From Acidobacteriota bacterium (GTDB taxonomy: Bacteria > Acidobacteriota > Blastocatellia > Pyrinomonadales > Pyrinomonadaceae), in assembly GCA_019639195.1 (NCBI GenBank), contig JAHBSI010000004.1, positions 310,001-374,000 of the forward strand: DNA of 64,000 nt, read 5' to 3'. Positions 46,183 to 54,623 of this stretch are shown here, piece by piece. The position numbers and the translations under genes are program-made. The notes under the pieces are model-generated. The model ran no database searches, was not told the DNA's origin, and worked only from the letters and a program-made list of their open reading frames with translations. How positions within the stretch are numbered: the first letter of the stretch is position 1; every line of letters begins with the position of its first letter.

Positions 46183-46217
46183 AAGGTTCGAGTGTTCTAG
46201 ACATTCGAACCTTTTTC
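46183..46217. terminator. Bidirectional intrinsic terminator
   Basis: A 12-bp stem (46183-46194 with 46202-46213, one G-U pair) is followed by TTTTT. The stop codon of the convergent gene (46197-46199) lies in the loop. Confidence 0.82.
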
Positions 46218-48263
46218 TATTTCGCCGAGCACATTTTGAAGCTCGGCTGCGGTCGTTGCCGGCCGGGAACATACAAAGTTCTTACAAAGATAAGCGCGTG
46301 CGGTGATATCATCACCCCGGACGTCGAATAGTGACACGGCGTTGCGATCCGCTTCCGGGTGTCGCGACAAAGCGACAGCCGTGTTCGGCAGGTAAGTTTC
46401 TAATGCGACACGCTCAAGTTCATTTCCTCTTGGTCCGACAACCGCCAGTTCGCCTTCGTTACATAGCTGAAACTCGAGCGTCGAAAGCGCTCGGCCAAAT
46501 CCTTGCGGATATCGTGCGATCTGATTTGCCGCGAGGCGAAGGGTCGCGATGGCAAAGCGCTCGTAGCGGTCATCTCCGGTGAGTTTCGCAATTGTCAGCA
46601 GTGCATCAGCGGCAGCCGAATTTCCGGATGGGGTTGCATTGTCGGTGAAGTCCTTCGTTCGAACGACGAGCTCTTCGTGGTCGTTCGATGTGTAGAAGAA
46701 TCCACCCGCGTCCTGATCCCAGAAATGCTCGATCACCTGATCACAAAGCTCCTTTGCGCTTAGAAAATACGCTGCCTTTCCTGTGGTTCGGTAAAGGCTC
46801 AAGAGGCCATTGGCCACGTTTGCGTAGTCGTCCAAATAGCCGTTGAGCTTTGCCTCACCGGCCTTCCAGGTTCGGAAGAGGCGGCCTTCGGTCGTAAGCA
46901 TCTCGTTGAGCAAAAACTCAGCATTCTTCTCAGCGGCATTTAAGTATTCGTCGTTCTGCAAGACACCGGCGGCATCCGCAAAGGCGGCGAGCATCAGCCC
47001 GTTCCACGAAGCGAGAACCTTTTCATCCCGATGCGGTTTGATACGTTCTTCACGAACAGCAAGGAGCTTCTGCTTGGAGCCTTCGATCAATGAGAACAGG
47101 TCGAGCGGTTCCATCTTCAGGGCCATTGCGGCCGAGTCTATCGAGCGGGGGCGATTCAGGATATTCTTGCCTTCGAAATTGCCGCCTTTTGTGACGTCGT
47201 AGAAGAACTTGAACGCTTGGGCATCCTCGCCGAGGATCGAATCTATCTGCGCCTCACTCCAGACGAAGAATTTGCCTTCTTCGCCCTCGCTGTCCGCATC
47301 CTGACTCGAATAGAAGCCGCCGCTCGGGTCGGTCATCTCACGAAGTACATAATCTAGCGTCTCGGTCGCAATTCGGCTGTAGTCCGGATTTTGGGTCACC
47401 TGAAACGCATGCAGATAAACGCGGGCGAGCTGTGCGTTGTCATAAAGCATTTTCTCAAAATGCGGGACGAGCCAGACATCATCGACCGAGTACCGGTGAA
47501 AGCCGCCGCCGAGCTGATCATACATTCCGCCGAACGCCATCTTGTCGAGCGTTAGGGCCGTCATCTCGAGGGCTTCTTCATTGCGGGTGGAATGATGACG
47601 GCGAAGGAGAAATTCGAGCGACATTGCTTGCGGGAATTTCGGAGCGCCGCCAAATCCTCCATTCCTGGCATCGAAGGTCCGTTCGAACGAGGCAAAGGCC
47701 CGGACGAGAATATCTTCCGAAAGGGAACTGCCTTCGCTGACGATCGAGAGGCGGCGAAGTTCGCCGAGGATCTCGTTGGCAGAATGGTCGATCTCATCTC
47801 GCCTTTCTCGATATGCTTCCGCGATGCTGAGCAGTATTTGCGGCCACGACGGCATTCCGTAGCGCGGGGAAGGCGGGAAATACGTACCGCCAAAGAACGG
47901 GCGTTTGTCGGGCGTGATGAATACGTTCATCGGCCAGCCGCCGCGACCCGTCGTCATCTGGACAAAGCTCATATAGATATGGTCAACGTCCGGACGTTCC
48001 TCCATATCGACCTTGATGTTCACAAAATTCTCGTTCATTATCCGGGCCGTTTCCGGGTCTTCGAACGATTCGTGCTCCATTACGTGACACCAATGGCACG
48101 CAGAGTAGCCAATGCTGACGAGTAAAGGCCTGTTTTCGGCCTTTGCCCTCGCAAAAGCCTCTTCGCCCCACGGATACCAATCCACGGGGTTGTAGGCGTG
48201 CTGGAGCAGATATGGGGAAGTTTCGTTGATCAGGCGGTTTGCAGCTTGTTTTGGTGTAGGCAT
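46197..48263 (-). CDS. YyaL/SSP411-type thioredoxin-fold protein (DUF255)
   Basis: This 688-aa protein begins with the conserved block [29 protein letters not shown] and a thioredoxin-like motif CHWCHVM near 56-62, followed by a long alpha/alpha-barrel region resembling N-acyl-glucosamine 2-epimerase or glycosidase folds. Bacterial members (YyaL) and the animal spermatogenesis-associated protein 20 share this layout; the biochemical role is not established. There is no signal peptide, so it is cytoplasmic. Length is normal for the family. Confidence 0.9.
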   Translation of the reverse strand: MPTPKQAANRLINETSPYLLQHAYNPVDWYPWGEEAFARAKAENRPLLVSIGYSACHWCHVMEHESFEDPETARIMNENFVNIKVDMEERPDVDHIYMSFVQMTTGRGGWPMNVFITPDKRPFFGGTYFPPSPRYGMPSWPQILLSIAEAYRERRDEIDHSANEILGELRRLSIVSEGSSLSEDILVRAFASFERTFDARNGGFGGAPKFPQAMSLEFLLRRHHSTRNEEALEMTALTLDKMAFGGMYDQLGGGFHRYSVDDVWLVPHFEKMLYDNAQLARVYLHAFQVTQNPDYSRIATETLDYVLREMTDPSGGFYSSQDADSEGEEGKFFVWSEAQIDSILGEDAQAFKFFYDVTKGGNFEGKNILNRPRSIDSAAMALKMEPLDLFSLIEGSKQKLLAVREERIKPHRDEKVLASWNGLMLAAFADAAGVLQNDEYLNAAEKNAEFLLNEMLTTEGRLFRTWKAGEAKLNGYLDDYANVANGLLSLYRTTGKAAYFLSAKELCDQVIEHFWDQDAGGFFYTSNDHEELVVRTKDFTDNATPSGNSAAADALLTIAKLTGDDRYERFAIATLRLAANQIARYPQGFGRALSTLEFQLCNEGELAVVGPRGNELERVALETYLPNTAVALSRHPEADRNAVSLFDVRGDDITARAYLCKNFVCSRPATTAAELQNVLGEIEKGSNV

Positions 48264-48533
48264 AGGTCTATTCTTTCACGCCGGCTTCGGTGACTCAATC
48301 CGACGCCTGAGATCCGTCTGCTTTTCCCTCTTTTGCGGCTTTCTGCTATATTGCTTCTATCTATGACTTCGCGTTCAATTGCAAAGCTTAGACCTTCCAG
48401 GCAGCGCGCCAATCTCTTTGGCGGCGATTAATTCCGAAAACTTGATGTCGATATCGGAGCTTGCCGCGTCCGATAACCCCTTTGCAACGTCGCTGGCCAG
48501 GCGACGCAGACCTTATTTCAGGAGACCAAGATA
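48264..48533 (+). promoter_or_regulatory. Upstream region of the aminotransferase gene
   Basis: TGCTATATT at 48344-48352 is an extended -10 element. The 180-nt leader that follows contains a 22-codon frame (48363-48431) of unknown meaning and a hairpin near 48485-48505 just before an AGGAG ribosome-binding site. No known riboswitch was recognised. Confidence 0.4.
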
Positions 48534-49889
48534 ATGACGCCGTCAACAGAATTACAAAGACCACAGATCAAGACCGAACTTCCGGGGCCGAGATCCCGCG
48601 AGATCATCGATGCCGATTCGCGATACGTAACGCCGAGCTATCCGCGGCCGGATTACAAACTCGTTGTCGATCATGCGAAAGGTGTTTGGGTTACAGACCC
48701 GGACGGGAACCTTTTCCTCGACTGCAACGCCGGTGTTGCTGTTTGTTCTACCGGACATTGCCATCCGGAGGTCGTTGCTGCGATCACCAAGCAGGTGAAC
48801 GAGTTCATACACTTTTGCGGCACTGACTATTTCTATCGTCAAATGCCTGAGCTCGGCAAGATGCTCGAGGATATTGTGCCGATCGAAGGCCCGACGCGAA
48901 CTCACTTCGCGAACAGCGGCGCCGAGGCGATCGAAACCGCGTTAAAGGTCGCGATGTATCACACGCGAAGGCAGAAGTTCGTGTCCTTCTACGGCTCATT
49001 CCACGGCCGAACGCTCGGCGCACTGTCGCTGACGTCATCAAAGCGTGCACAGCGTCTTGGATTTATGCGGCAGGCCCTCGATGTCGTCCATATCCCGTAC
49101 CCCAACAAGTTCCGCCACTTTGCGACCGATATGCCGACCGACGAAGCCACGATCACTCGTGATGTGGTCAACTGGCTCGAGAATCGTGTGTTCCAGACGA
49201 CCACTCCGCCGCAGGAAGTCGCCGGCATCATCCTCGAGGTCGTTCAGGGCGAAGGCGGCTATATCCCGGCACCGAAGGCATTTGTCAAAGAGCTGCGTCG
49301 TATCTGCGACGAGAACGGCATTATGCTCATCGTTGACGAGGTGCAGTCCGGCATGGGACGTTCCGGTAAGATGTTCGCGCTCGATCATTACGACGGCATT
49401 AAGGCCGACATCCTTTGCATGGCAAAGGGCTTGGGCTCCGGCATGCCGATCGGTGCCTGCACGGCCCGTGCGGACATAATGGACTGGCACAAGGGAGCAC
49501 ACGCTTCGACGTTCGGCGGTAATCCGGTCGCACTTGAGGCCGCGATGGCGACGATACGCCTGCTTCAGGGCGGGCTTGTCGATAATAGCCGTGAGGTCGG
49601 CGGGTATCTCGAAGCGGGCCTGAACAAGCTCAAGGATAAGTACGACTGCATCGGCGACGTACGCGGCCTTGGCATGATGCTCGGCGTCGAATTCGTGACC
49701 GACAAGACGACCCTAAGGCCGGACGCAGAACTTCGGGACAAGATCGAAATGGAGTGCTACAACCGCGGTCTCATTATCCTCGGCTGCGGTTCGAATTCGA
49801 TCCGTTGGTCGCCGCCGCTTATCCTCACGAAGGAAAATGTGGATGTCGCGCTTCAGATCTTTGATGAAGCGATCGCTGCATCACTCTAA
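48534..49889 (+). CDS. Class III (acetylornithine/GABA-type) aminotransferase
   Basis: This 451-aa PLP enzyme has the class III motifs: ANSGAEAIETALKVA near 124-138, YGSFHGRTLGAL near 152, VDEVQSGMGRSGKMFA near 266-281 and the PLP lysine in MAKGLGSGMPIGA near 294-306. The family covers 4-aminobutyrate, acetylornithine and ornithine aminotransferases. The long N-terminal extension (TELPGPRSREIIDADSRYV) is more like the GABA or lysine/ornithine group than ArgD. The exact substrate cannot be fixed, and no arg or gab genes flank it. A hairpin with a weak T tail follows. Confidence 0.88.
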   Translation: MTPSTELQRPQIKTELPGPRSREIIDADSRYVTPSYPRPDYKLVVDHAKGVWVTDPDGNLFLDCNAGVAVCSTGHCHPEVVAAITKQVNEFIHFCGTDYFYRQMPELGKMLEDIVPIEGPTRTHFANSGAEAIETALKVAMYHTRRQKFVSFYGSFHGRTLGALSLTSSKRAQRLGFMRQALDVVHIPYPNKFRHFATDMPTDEATITRDVVNWLENRVFQTTTPPQEVAGIILEVVQGEGGYIPAPKAFVKELRRICDENGIMLIVDEVQSGMGRSGKMFALDHYDGIKADILCMAKGLGSGMPIGACTARADIMDWHKGAHASTFGGNPVALEAAMATIRLLQGGLVDNSREVGGYLEAGLNKLKDKYDCIGDVRGLGMMLGVEFVTDKTTLRPDAELRDKIEMECYNRGLIILGCGSNSIRWSPPLILTKENVDVALQIFDEAIAASL

Positions 49890-49911
49890 CTTATTCATCC
49901 AATAGCTTTAT

Positions 49912-49946
49912 GCGTCCGGCGGACCTCGAGTCCGTCGGGCGTTCTT
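49912..49946 (+). terminator. Possible terminator after the aminotransferase gene
   Basis: A 12-bp stem with two G-U pairs (49912-49923 with 49929-49940) is followed by a weak TTCTTCG tail, so termination may be partial. Confidence 0.5.
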
Positions 49947-50048
49947 CGTTGCGGCCGTTTTTGAGAAAAGTTGAGCAAAAAAGTATTCTATCGAACGTCA
50001 AGATAGTGAGTCCGTGCGACTATAGCTTGCTGGATAGAGGAAGACATT

Positions 50049-50678
50049 ATGCCGACAATTTCAATGGCCGAAACCAAAGGCGTTTGCCATATCGCATACG
50101 ATGGAGTTAGCGGAGAGCGCTATAGCTTTCCGGATGGCAGCACGTGGACGATACTCGCGGACGACGCGACCCGCTTTACTGGATTCAAGGCAGTGCTCAC
50201 AAAGCCTGAGAATCGCGAGCTTTACGTACTTGCTTTTGCAGGAAGTGATTCGGTGCTCGACTTTATTCACGACGGTGTGCAGGCATTGGGCGGCTATTCG
50301 GTGCAATATTCGCAAGCGTTGAACCTTACGCGACACTTTATGCGCGAATATGGTGCTCTCCATCTATCCGGACATTCATTGGGCGGCGGCCTGGCGGCAT
50401 ACTCGTCAGTGCAAACGAAACTCTCCGCGAGCACGATCAATCCGGCACCGCTTGTCGGGATGATGTCCATCGGAGCTCTTCGAAGCAATGCACAGATCGT
50501 CAACTATGTGCCCTCGAACGGCGAGATCGTCAGCAGTTCTCCGGGCCGCAACCCTGGAAGAGACATCAAGGTCCACGCGAGCGGCAATTTCTTTACCCGC
50601 CATATGGTCGGCAATATGATGCCCGACATACCGCTCCCCGTGAAGCTCGGAAGCGGCGGCGCAAGCGGCAGCTGGTAA
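50049..50678 (+). CDS. Lipase class 3-like alpha/beta hydrolase
   Basis: This 209-aa protein has the lipase_3 nucleophile elbow SGHSLGGGLAAY, with Ser110. A VLAFAGSD segment near 60-67 fits the oxyanion region (fungal-lipase type). A His near 185 in FFTRHMVGNM is a likely triad member. The acid residue is less clear: where an Asp is usual, the sequence reads NYVPSNGEIVSS. No signal peptide is visible, so it may be cytoplasmic or exported another way. It probably acts on a lipid or phospholipid ester. The tandem repeat array starts 5 bp after the stop. Confidence 0.8.
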   Translation: MPTISMAETKGVCHIAYDGVSGERYSFPDGSTWTILADDATRFTGFKAVLTKPENRELYVLAFAGSDSVLDFIHDGVQALGGYSVQYSQALNLTRHFMREYGALHLSGHSLGGGLAAYSSVQTKLSASTINPAPLVGMMSIGALRSNAQIVNYVPSNGEIVSSSPGRNPGRDIKVHASGNFFTRHMVGNMMPDIPLPVKLGSGGASGSW

Positions 50679-50682
50679 ACTT

Positions 50683-51022
50683 GCAGAAGCCCGCACGATA
50701 GTAAGGGCACCGCTTTTTCGACAACAAGCAAAGCTGCGGAAGCCCGCACGAAAGTAAGGGCACCACTTTTCGACAACAAGCAGAGTTGCAGAAGCCCGCA
50801 CGAAAGTAAGGGCACCACTTTTCGACAACAAGCAGAGTTGCAGAAGCCCGCACGATAGTAAGGGCACCGCTTTTCGATAACAAGCAACGTTGCAGAAGCC
50901 CGCACGATAGTAAGGGCACCGCTTTGCGACAAAAAGCAAAGCTGCAGAAGCCCACACGATAGTAAGGGCACCGCTTTGCGACAACAAGCAAAGCTGCAGA
51001 AGCCCACACGATAGTAAGGGCA
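50683..51022. repeat. 52-bp tandem repeat array, six full units plus a part
   Basis: Units begin at 50683, 50736, 50788, 50840, 50892, 50944 and 50996, the last cut short at 51022. The first unit is 53 bp and the others 52 bp. Each begins GCAGAAGCCCGCACGATAGT (with small changes) and continues AAGGGCACC, then a T/C-rich and A-rich part. Copies differ at only a few positions. Since 52 is not a multiple of three, the array cannot encode a regular peptide repeat. Units are joined directly without unique spacers, so this is not CRISPR. The rest of the 50679-51281 gap holds the promoter and operator of the defence cassette. Confidence 0.92.
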
Positions 51023-51151
51023 TTTCCCTCAACGAGACCTTTCCGGCCCCTTCCCCGGAAAGCTTCTTGCTCATTCGCGGCCGCCATTATTTTGTGCGTT
51101 CGTGGTTAAGAGCAGCTTTATGGTTCCGAGCTTGTCGCGGGCGGTGCTACT

Positions 51152-51187
51152 CATTGTATGTTGATCGCTGCATACAATGCGTATAGT
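51152..51187 (+). promoter_or_regulatory. Inverted-repeat operator overlapping a promoter of the XRE-AIPR cassette
   Basis: A 9-bp perfect inverted repeat (CATTGTATG 51152-51160, CATACAATG 51171-51179) has a 10-nt spacer. A TTGATC -35 box (51161-51166) lies in the spacer and a TATAGT -10 box (51182-51187) just downstream, with 15-nt spacing. It is 95 bp before the XRE gene, the place expected for autoregulation. Confidence 0.55.
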
Positions 51188-51281
51188 TTGGATCTCGACC
51201 GTCCGGATGCTGGCGGACTGCGGGTGCCTCTGACAAAAACCCGACCTTGACCCTCTCAGCGTCCTGCCGGCTCGGGGATCC

Positions 51282-51521
51282 ATGGCCGACAAACAACTCC
51301 TGCAACAATTCGGCCGCCGCATCCGAGCCCTACGCACCGCCCGCGGCCTCTCGCAAGAGAAACTCGCCGAACTCACCGGCTTCCACCGCACCTACATCGG
51401 CATGGTCGAACGCGGTGAACGCAATCTTTCACTCCTCAACATCAACGCGTTTGCGGCGGTCTTCGAACTGCCAATTGCAGAGCTGTTCAGCTTTACCGAA
51501 AAGCGAGGTGAAGATGGCTGA
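51282..51521 (+). CDS. XRE-family HTH regulator
   Basis: This 79-aa protein is a single lambda-Cro/C-protein type helix-turn-helix: FGRRIRALRTARGLSQEKLA, then ELTGFHRTYIGMVERGERNLSL at about 29-50. Small stand-alone XRE proteins of this kind, like the controller (C) proteins of restriction-modification systems, bind inverted repeats and control their own operon. The candidate operator at 51152-51179 fits. It overlaps the next gene by 8 bp (51514-51521), so they are translationally coupled. No methyltransferase gene is nearby. Confidence 0.88.
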   Translation: MADKQLLQQFGRRIRALRTARGLSQEKLAELTGFHRTYIGMVERGERNLSLLNINAFAAVFELPIAELFSFTEKRGEDG

Positions 51522-51981
51522 CCAGTCATTTACAATCACCCGCAAGAATAACGCGACTGAGAAAGAAGGGATTCAATATATGGAGTCTCGATGCGAGGGA
51601 TTCTTTTTCGTTGACAAAGACGAGCGACGGCGGATTCTTGAGCTGCTAGAACAGCCGAGAAACTTTGCGCGATCGTTCGACATGGTGCGTATTCCGCGAC
51701 TTGCGGGAGCGGACTTGTCGATTGAGGCAATCGAAACTCATATTGCCGAAGTGACACTTATCGAGCTGAAATGCACGCGAGCATTTCTGCCCAATAACCC
51801 CAAAGGGTTTTTCTTCGGCGCAACACAGAATGAGTTCGACTTCGGCGAACGCCTCGGCGACAAGTTTCGCTTCTGCTTTGTCTGCCTAAATCCCGGTTCG
51901 CTATCGCACGCACTTCTATCCGTCCCGGAACTTGAAAAAATTATCCGAACAAGACGGATTCAGTATCAGATAAATCTTTAA
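51514..51981 (+). CDS. 155-aa nuclease-like protein of the defence cassette
   Basis: Starting at ATG 51514, which overlaps the XRE stop, this 155-aa protein has no family I can name with confidence. The central part has beta strands with VTLIELKCTR (Glu84, Lys86), followed by GFFFGATQNEFDFGERLGDKFRF. This order (ExK, then an NE-containing helix and a strand) resembles PD-(D/E)XK folds of the DUF3883/NO VEIN type that read as VEVKTT...sxNE. A preceding acidic residue could be in GADLS near 66-68. If correct, it is a small nuclease or nuclease-like partner of the downstream AIPR protein. It is a hypothetical protein in strict terms. Confidence 0.7.
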   Translation: MADQSFTITRKNNATEKEGIQYMESRCEGFFFVDKDERRRILELLEQPRNFARSFDMVRIPRLAGADLSIEAIETHIAEVTLIELKCTRAFLPNNPKGFFFGATQNEFDFGERLGDKFRFCFVCLNPGSLSHALLSVPELEKIIRTRRIQYQINL

Positions 51982-52013
51982 CGTAGGCACAGGGTCCTCT
52001 CTAATTGACTCAA

Positions 52014-53711
52014 ATGAAAATCAACAAACAGCAACTCGCTCGGTATAGGGAAGCGGCTGCAGAATTACAGAAACAGCTCAAATCCAAGGAATACAAGAAG
52101 ATGCCCTTGCATCTTGGCTTTGTTAAGTGGTGGTGCGACGCCCGATTTGGCCCGGACAGCGAGTTGCGACTGACCGACGGTAAAGGAGACGGCGGTATCG
52201 ACGCCGTTGTTATGTCCGAGGGGACAACTTACATAGTCCAGGCTAAGTATGAAACGGTTCCAAGAGTTTCATTAGTAACCCGCGGTGATGTCGATGCGTT
52301 CGACAAAAACGTTGAACGCTTTACCAATCCGCTTAAGGAACGCGAATTTGAACAGTGGCTCAGTACAGTCCGCTTAGACCTACGGGCCGAGTACGCCCGA
52401 ATACGAAGTGGATATCAGGTGGACTCTAGTTCATTCAGGTTCGTTTTTATCACATCAAAACGCGGTGACTACGAACCGAATGCCCCTGCAGAAATCGAGG
52501 ATATCCAGAAAATCACGGCCTTATGGGAGCTTTATGTGGAGGGCTACACGCCGCCCACAGATAAGATCAATCTAACTTTGGAGGATGCGTGGCACGTTGA
52601 GGTCGAAGGCATCCGAACACACGTTGGCGTGGCTGACGTAAAGGACTTTCGAAGAGAGATGTCGGTCGATCGTAACGAGAGGCTGTTTGCCCAGAATGTT
52701 CGCACGACATTGACCACGAAAGTTAACGATAGCATTCGGGATACCTATGAACGCGAACCAAACCTTTTTTGGTTGGGAAATAACGGTATCTATGTGGTTT
52801 GCAAGAAAGTTACGGCGTCGGGAGATATCTATGAACTTACTTACCCATCAATAATAAATGGGTCGCAAACCCTTCATGCGATCAATCAGTCTAAGAAGAA
52901 ACATTCTTGTAAGATTCTAGTAAGAATTCTGGAAATGGATGTCGGCTCGCAACGGCTGCTGCTGGATACAGTGATTCGGAGAACTAATAGCCAGAATCCG
53001 ATGCAGCTAACCAACCTATTTGCGCACGATGGTATGCAGCTTAACGTAGCCAGATTTTTAGATCGCTTCAAGCTCTTCTATGAGCGGCGTGAAAAAGAAT
53101 GGCAGAATGAGAAGCGAATAGTCCTTCCCGATTACAAGTCTGTGAATATAAAGGAAGTTTCACAATGGCTGGCCGTGACGGCCGCAGGGCTAGGAATTGG
53201 GTCAACACGATCATCGATTTCCGGATTATTCGAGGATGATAGTTACAGGAAAATTTTCGGTGCATTTGACCAGAAGCCCACTAGCGAACCGTATATCGAT
53301 TTGAGCTGTGCAGTATGGTCGGGACTATTCGTGAAGAACGTAATCGCGATGTTACCTGCGAATGAATATAGATATAACGCACGAATAGCCCGCCTGTTAT
53401 TTGTAAAGATGTTCTTCGATGCAGTGCGGCGAGATAGGAGGTTGGAAGGACGGGTTGAGAGAGCCCTCGCCGACCATTGTTTCGGAAAGAAGCACATCAA
53501 AGGCAACATTGTTACCTATTTTCGGACTAAGGTGAGAGACCTCGTCTCACTTCAAAAGAAATATCAGAAAAAAGAGCCGCAAGTGGACTTTTCTAATTTT
53601 TTCAAGCGAAACGAGCTTGCGGGAAGGGCATACTCAAAAGTTTTTCCTTCGTCTGAGAGAAAGAGGCTTTCGAAGTTGCTTGAACGCAACTTTGCCAGCC
53701 TGCTGGACTAG
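52014..53711 (+). CDS. AIPR-family protein with N-terminal Mrr-like nuclease signature
   Basis: This is a 565-aa protein (568 from TTG 52005). Near residues 55-80 it has DGKGDGGIDAVV followed by YIVQAKY, the D-(x)-QxK pattern of Mrr/PD-(D/E)XK nucleases. The AIPR (abortive infection phage resistance) core follows at about 215-300: RNERLFAQNVRTTL, EPNLFWLGNNGIYVV and PSIINGSQTLHAIN. AIPR proteins are found in phage-defence loci; the mode of action is poorly known. The gene looks richer in A/T and in rare-type codons (ATA, TTA, AGA, AGG) than its neighbours, which suggests horizontal transfer. It is 32 bp from the 155-aa gene and has no good ribosome-binding site. Confidence 0.85.
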   Translation: MKINKQQLARYREAAAELQKQLKSKEYKKMPLHLGFVKWWCDARFGPDSELRLTDGKGDGGIDAVVMSEGTTYIVQAKYETVPRVSLVTRGDVDAFDKNVERFTNPLKEREFEQWLSTVRLDLRAEYARIRSGYQVDSSSFRFVFITSKRGDYEPNAPAEIEDIQKITALWELYVEGYTPPTDKINLTLEDAWHVEVEGIRTHVGVADVKDFRREMSVDRNERLFAQNVRTTLTTKVNDSIRDTYEREPNLFWLGNNGIYVVCKKVTASGDIYELTYPSIINGSQTLHAINQSKKKHSCKILVRILEMDVGSQRLLLDTVIRRTNSQNPMQLTNLFAHDGMQLNVARFLDRFKLFYERREKEWQNEKRIVLPDYKSVNIKEVSQWLAVTAAGLGIGSTRSSISGLFEDDSYRKIFGAFDQKPTSEPYIDLSCAVWSGLFVKNVIAMLPANEYRYNARIARLLFVKMFFDAVRRDRRLEGRVERALADHCFGKKHIKGNIVTYFRTKVRDLVSLQKKYQKKEPQVDFSNFFKRNELAGRAYSKVFPSSERKRLSKLLERNFASLLD

Positions 53712-53777
53712 AGGGCGTTCGCTCGACTGTGGCGTATATATGCCGGAATCTAAAGGTTAGTCTTTTCGTTCGGTGCG

Positions 53778-54059
53778 TTAGTCAGGCCAGATTTCGAGGG
53801 GTTCCCATCTTGACCAGATGAAGGCGGTGTCGGAGTCCTGGTCGGGACCGAAGACGTCTTCGCGGGTGAGGCCGTGCCAATCTTGGTCGTCGCCGTAGCC
53901 TTGTGAGCGAACGTCGAGGAGGTTGGGGCCGTCGCCGGCGTAGCCGTCGAGGAAGAGCATCGCGGCTTCACCGCGAGTAATGGGGATGCCGCCGCCCGAG
54001 CCGTTTCGCGGTCGGGCGAGAATGCCTTTCACAGTGTCCGAATATTCAGGGAGTTTCAT
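53778..54059 (-). CDS. Small hypothetical protein, acidic and aromatic
   Basis: This 93-aa protein starts at ATG 54059, with GGAAAAAG just upstream. The sequence has a GGGIPITRGEAAMLFLDGYAGDG segment and an acidic Trp-containing C-terminus (REDVFGPDQDSDTAFIWSRW). I recognise no family. It is convergent with the AIPR gene and divergent from ndk. Its small size makes the call less sure, but codon use and start context are good. Confidence 0.6.
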   Translation of the reverse strand: MKLPEYSDTVKGILARPRNGSGGGIPITRGEAAMLFLDGYAGDGPNLLDVRSQGYGDDQDWHGLTREDVFGPDQDSDTAFIWSRWEPLEIWPD

Positions 54060-54144
54060 CTTTTTCCGACAAGTTTAACAGAGTGTCGGGAAAGTGCGTT
54101 GGGATCTTTGCGGGATGGGTTTCTGCTGTTAGACTGATTGCTTT

Positions 54145-54561
54145 ATGAGCAATCTAACATTTGGCATTATCAAGCCCGACGCGGTGCGGGCAGGGAAACA
54201 GGGACAGATCATTTCGCGTATTCTTGGCGGTGGTTTTGGCATTCGCGGGATGAAGCTCGTGCATCAGACGCGCAAGCAGGCCGAGGGTTTTTACGCGGTT
54301 CATGCCGGCAAAGGCTTTTTTGACGAACTTTGCGACTTTATGTCGAGTGGTCCGTGCATCGTTCTCGCACTCGAAAAAGAGAATGCCGTGCCCGCATGGC
54401 GTGAGCTGATGGGTGCGACGAATCCCGCCGAGGCCGCCGAAGGCACGATCCGCAAGGACTTTGCGACATCGATCGGTGAGAACGCCGTTCACGGCTCGGA
54501 TTCGGACGAGAACGCCACGATCGAGATCGCTTATTTCTTCAGCAAGCTTGAATTGGTATAG
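54145..54561 (+). CDS. ndk: Nucleoside diphosphate kinase
   Basis: This 138-aa enzyme moves phosphate between nucleoside tri- and diphosphates to balance NTP and dNTP pools. It begins with the family motif FGIIKPDAV near 6-14 and has the phosphorylated His116 in [13 protein letters not shown]. Length and motifs are normal. A weak promoter (TTGCGG 54108 and TAGACT 54130) lies so close to ATG 54145 that a leaderless message is possible. Confidence 0.95.
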   Translation: MSNLTFGIIKPDAVRAGKQGQIISRILGGGFGIRGMKLVHQTRKQAEGFYAVHAGKGFFDELCDFMSSGPCIVLALEKENAVPAWRELMGATNPAEAAEGTIRKDFATSIGENAVHGSDSDENATIEIAYFFSKLELV

Positions 54562-54623
54562 CACTTCAGAGTATAAAAGTTGCGGAAGTTCTACTCTAAA
54601 ACTCTGAAAACTCGAGAAGATCT

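Noticed and set aside
48363..48431. 22-codon frame in the aminotransferase leader as an attenuator peptide
   Set aside because: It shows no run of regulatory codons and no clear alternative hairpins; it could easily be chance.
50683..51022. CRISPR array
   Set aside because: Units are joined with no unique spacers, and there are no cas genes in the window.
50406..51087. Long minus-strand frames with repeated Cys/Leu-rich peptide across the tandem array
   Set aside because: They arise from the 52-bp repeat, whose period is not a multiple of three, so three frames cycle through it. They also run antisense into the lipase gene and have no ribosome-binding site.
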